This document shows positions 60,251 to 64,000 of a DNA stretch of 64,000 bases, in pieces (position 1 is the first letter of the stretch; each line of letters begins with the position of its first letter). The DNA lies in assembly GCA_025677835.1 (NCBI GenBank), contig JAIXMR010000012.1, forward strand, positions 124,001 to 188,000. Direction: 5' to 3'. Below the pieces are notes generated by a model. That model worked only from the letters and a program-made list of their open reading frames with translations. It made no database searches and had not been told where the DNA came from. The translations under genes and the position numbers were made by a program. Source of the DNA: Sporodiniella umbellata. Its lineage: Eukaryota; Mucoromycota; Mucoromycetes; Mucorales; Rhizopodaceae.

Positions 60251-60790
60251 AGGCTACACAGAAAGACAGATACTGTGGCTCCCTTTTTTCTTTGATCTTC
60301 ATCATCTGATTCGGTTCCGATGTTAACAGTACTCTACATCTTCCATCTCTACAGAATCATCGGAATCCGAATCATCGAATTGACCTTGGAAAAAAGGTTG
60401 CTCACAGTTCTGTCTTCTGAGAGCAGGAGGGCTAAAGGCTGTACTCTCCTCCCCTTGGGTTGGCATCGCCCTTGGAAGCAAGCCAAACGGGTTGGATGTG
60501 CGCAACCTCAAGGGAAGACCCACTGGAATCCTGAAGCCATCGCTGTCCTATTACACCAAAACAGAAATAACAGCACAACCGTTTTTGGAGTAAAATGAGA
60601 AAGGGTGAGTTAAAAATTTAGGCTATTTTTTTTTACTACGACTTACGAATAGGTCTTCAGGTTCAGGGGATTGCTCTGCAGACGCTCTCACCTGTCTACA
60701 GAACAGAGAAAGAAGACGCTGACGATTGGCATGCTTTGCATGCTTCACGCTATGCGTCTTCAAGATGCCTTTGAGCTCCTCCTTTTTCAT
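59998..60790 (-). CDS. Unrecognised protein with a Lys/Asn-rich tail
   Basis: Four exons join in frame: 60790-60647, 60547-60353, 60305-60274 and 60208-59998, giving 193 aa. The N-terminus is basic (MKKEELKGILKTHSVKHAKH, then NRQRLLSLFCRQVRASAEQ). An acidic stretch EPEDLFDSD and a Pro/Arg segment (FRIPVGLPLRLRTSNPFGLL) follow, then FDDSDSDDS. The tail is very basic: VKAKLKNMFKEKNGNQ followed by Lys/Asn/Gln repeats up to KAKTKLN. The intron at 60352-60306 is 47 nt with a good TGTTAAC branch site. The intron at 60273-60209 contains a 32-nt poly-A (sense). No domain recognised; the charge pattern suggests a nuclear or nucleic-acid-binding protein, which is inference. If the third intron is not removed, the protein ends at 60323 with 122 aa. 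Confidence 0.5.
60217..60249. repeat. Poly(T) tract
   Basis: About 32 consecutive T on the plus strand, within the last intron of the gene at 59998-60790 (poly-A in gene sense). Confidence 0.9.
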
Positions 60791-61836
60791 TTTCTTTATA
60801 TTAAAATCTTTTCCTAATACGCGATTATTAAAGTCAATTGTTATATACGCGTGTCTTTTATGTATGTTCAAATGCTAAAATAACTTACTCAAGTAATATT
60901 TCATGTTTAGAATAAAATTGCTATAAGTAAAAGAAAAAAAGAAAAAAAAAAGACGTCTATTTAATTGGTCTTTTTTCGTGTGTACAGCCGTATGATTGGT
61001 TTACGTTGATGTCTTTATTATCGTTGTTCTTGTGTAAGGTTCTTTTTTTTTCTTTGCAGCTAATTGTATGGCTTTTAGCCTGCTTATCTTGTTTGACTTT
61101 CCTAAATCGGGCCGTATCCAAGATTAATACTAACAAAAAAATATAAGGAGGCTAAAAAAAATAAAGCCACCACAAATAGCCAAGTAATTTGAAACTGCTT
61201 TGATTCTAAAACTTACTTGCCGCAAGTAAATAAACGCGTATTGGCCTTGCTCATTAATTTTGAAAGACTGTACGTTTCTTTAAAAAATAAAACAGCTTTG
61301 CTTACTTTTTTCTTTTTTCCCTCTCTCTCTAGCTATCAATCTATAGTCGGGATACACAAGCCGTCATTGTGATAAATTTACTGTTTCACTTTGTTGCAGC
61401 ATAAAAAAAAAAGAAAGAAAGCGGTTAAGCGTGCCAGTGCTATATATATTTCAGGCATACAAGAATAGAGCGCTACCATAGCAACACTCTTCAAAGCTGT
61501 GTGGCAACTATTTGAGCTTTCAGTCTTGAACCTTTATCTGGTTTTTTTTTATTTGTTTCTATCTTGTGAATTTACGTTACCATTTTTGTACAAGCTCAAA
61601 AAGCAAAAAATAAAAAATAAAAAGGGGGCTACCCTCCTTTTCGCCCTTTTTTTCCAAAAAAAGAAAAAAAAAGAACAGGGCTAGAAAATCAAGTCAGTAG
61701 ATAAGCGGTCTTTGATAACCATTTGCATTGACCACAAAATATCAACTTGTATAGCATGGAAACTAAAAGAGCAAGAAGCAAGTGGACAATGAGAGGGAAT
61801 ATGATGATTATTACTATTGTCACTGTTATTGTTGTT

Positions 61837-61872
<36 letters not shown>

Positions 61873-62367
61873 TAAAAGCCAATAATACCAAAGACACAGT
61901 TTTATAGACCTCTCACTTGTATCCCCATCTTGATTTCGTGGCCTTTTAAATTTTTCAGCCTTTATCGTACCATGGTTTTATCAATGTAGTCCATCTGGAA
62001 AGATTTTTTTTTTTCAATTCGTTAAACTTCATCTAGCGCGGTATCTTCTCTCCTTTTTTTTTTTTTTTTAGAAAAAAGTGTATCGCGAAATGACGAGACG
62101 GTTATCTAGCTAGTACACTAAACTAGCTGTTCTGACAACAATTCATAAAAATCTAGGAAGAAAGTCACAAATAATTGTAGCAATTGTCGCTTACTTTTCT
62201 TTTACAGTTATAAAAGCGGTGACTTTTGATCGGTTTTTTGTTCGACGCGCAAACTTGAGAAGAGTGAGAAAACGATTTATGATTGGGTATTTTGTGCCAA
62301 GAAAAGCAGAGGTTTTTGTAGAGACATTAAGAACTGAAAGGGCGATTTGGGCCATCGGATGAAAACG

Positions 62368-62398
<31 letters not shown>

Positions 62399-64000
62399 AT
62401 TATCAGTCAAATGTAATATCGTGCAAACTCTTTATTTAGCGTGATGAGAGCTCAAGAAAAATTTTCAAAGTAAGCACTGAAAAGCTTACTAACAGCAAGA
62501 GATGGCAATGTAAACTTACTATGATACCTATCGTTACAATTTTCTGCTAGAAGAATCAATTGTACCAAATCTTTTCTGAGCATCTTGTGGTTTATTGCTG
62601 AGAAGCTGTATTTACTTTGCCATATATTACAGATGCCATAGCTTGAATACTTGTCACCATGCTGATTATAGAATCAAGCCTAAAAAATGCTAATGATATA
62701 TCATTGGATTCAGTGTCCTCATTGCTAATAGAGAGTCTGAAGTACGCAAATTTTGAATTGGATTTCTTCATTTCATTCCATCAAAATGCTATATGCTTCA
62801 TGAGGTTCTTTGACAGTAGTTTGATAGCTGCATTAGTTTGTTATACGATCAGCCTCGGCTTCAATTTTCTGACAAATTGGTTTTTGTGGTAACTGCTCAA
62901 GTATGTGGAAAAATGCTAATTAATATATGAAAAAAGATTTCTTAAGCAACACAATATTTTTGTGGATGTCATTACTAGCAACCATAAAAGCCGTTTCTTT
63001 TTGATATAGTGAAGCCATACAGTCTTGTTTCTCATACACAATTGATTTATAAACTACCGCCAGTCTTTTAATATCTTGTATATACAGTTACAGTTTTTCA
63101 GTATCAAGCCGAGTATTTTGGTCAAACTTTTACGATTAAATACACCAACTATTCAAAAAAAAAAAAGCTTAATCAAACTTTTACCTGTTTCGCATACTAT
63201 GAACTAACAAAAGTTGATACTAGTGTTGAAGGGCTTTGGTAAAGAAGAAAAAGGTGACGATGATTCCAAGATACTCTGTACATTAGATATATACATTGAG
63301 AAATTTAGCTTGTAAGCAAGTGTTTTCACATAGTGATACAAATTATGAAATTCTTTGGCAGTGTTGATACTTAGAAATATAAGATGTCGCTACTTAGACA
63401 ACAAACATCTAGTCTAGACTGATAGCCTCTATGTAATGAATTACTTTTAACATTCCTTTAACACTGCCGTTATTCTTACTATCCATAACAGACTATTTTT
63501 GGTTATTCCTTGCTCTTGACCTCAGTTTTTTCTTATATTCTTTTTTTCTATCGAAGAGTATTTATGCTCTTTAATCAATTCGCGCATAAACACTAGCAAA
63601 TTATTACAAGTCCCTAATACCATACTACTCCCTTTGTATCCATACCAATCCAAACATGATTATTTCTGGTTCCTCCCTTCTTCCTGCTTAAAGCTGCAGC
63701 TCCTTACAGTCTACAGGTATTGTAATAATCCTAAAAAAAAAAAAAGTGAAAACCCAAATTAAAATCATATCATATATTCTTTTTAAGTTTGAAAAACCAC
63801 GGAATACTTTTATGACGGATTTCGCAGGTTTTTTTTCAAAAAAAAAACAAATATTTGAAAGAGATGCAGCTATAGCCAAATTCAGTGGACTAGCCAAGCC
63901 TTTAATACTCTTGAGCTTTTGTTTAATTGTACTTAACAGAAGTGCAGTTAACAAAGAGATGGATTGCTATGTTTTTTTTTTCTTTTTGTAAACATCAATT
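60791..64000. other. 3.2-kb terminal region, no gene seen
   Basis: AT-rich with T runs at 61840-61870, 62053-62069 and 62369-62396. Open frames at 61499, 62191, 62659, 63688 and 63746 are low complexity or overlap one another, with no domain or splice partner. A gene could continue past the window end, but nothing here supports one. Confidence 0.5.

Noticed and set aside
60000..60260. Lys/Asn-rich minus-strand stretch as an independent small ORF
   Set aside because: It joins in frame to upstream exons through GT-AG introns, so it is treated as the last exon of the gene at 59998-60790.

Overview
The window is eukaryotic nuclear DNA. Protein-coding genes carry many short introns of about 45-140 nt with GT-AG ends, coding islands are separated by AT-rich DNA full of poly-A/poly-T runs, and there is no operon layout. 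A CotH-family surface protein, a class I/II-type chitin synthase, a fungal plasma-membrane proton ATPase and an END3 homologue together point to a mucoralean fungus (Mucoromycota). The species cannot be fixed from the sequence alone.

Layout. 1-1150: no gene. 1151-3050 (-): GPI-anchored CotH protein. 3051-8398: gene-poor. 8399-9586 (+): SGF29, the SAGA chromatin reader. 11631-13409 (+): SIZ/PIAS-type SUMO E3 ligase, convergent with END3 (13533-15205, -), which is followed by ribosomal protein eL36 (15367-15920, -). 18990-20581 (+): pyruvate kinase. 20886-22237 (+): putatively myristoylated SAM methyltransferase. 22343-23561 (-): PEX7, divergent from ARL1 (23992-24970, +). 25279-28107 (+): ORC3. 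29576-32638 (+): PMA1. 33227-36046 (-): chitin synthase, divergent from a universal stress protein (36800-37817, +). 39886-41896 (-): amino-acid/GABA-type permease. 44446-47978 (-): mitochondrial Lon protease. 49204-50424 (+): mitochondrial ornithine-type carrier. 51485-56812: three intronless GNAT paralogues (+,-,-). 59998-60790 (-): an unrecognised basic protein. 60791-64000: nothing supported.

Most genes are housekeeping: transcription and replication (SGF29, SIZ, ORC3), endocytosis and Golgi traffic (END3, ARL1), peroxisome import (PEX7), cell surface and wall (CotH, chitin synthase, PMA1), glycolysis (pyruvate kinase) and mitochondria (Lon, carrier). They do not form one pathway.

The least expected observations are: (i) the GNAT trio, whose members share an upstream element of about 23 nt in the same orientation relative to each gene; (ii) a tandemly duplicated, frame-preserving 66-nt exon in Lon; (iii) a 4-nt microexon needed to keep the permease frame; (iv) a 24-bp minisatellite in END3 encoding ten QPTG repeats; (v) an orphan 3' exon at 17635-17706. 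All splice sites were read by eye and kept only where frames joined; no transcript data were available.
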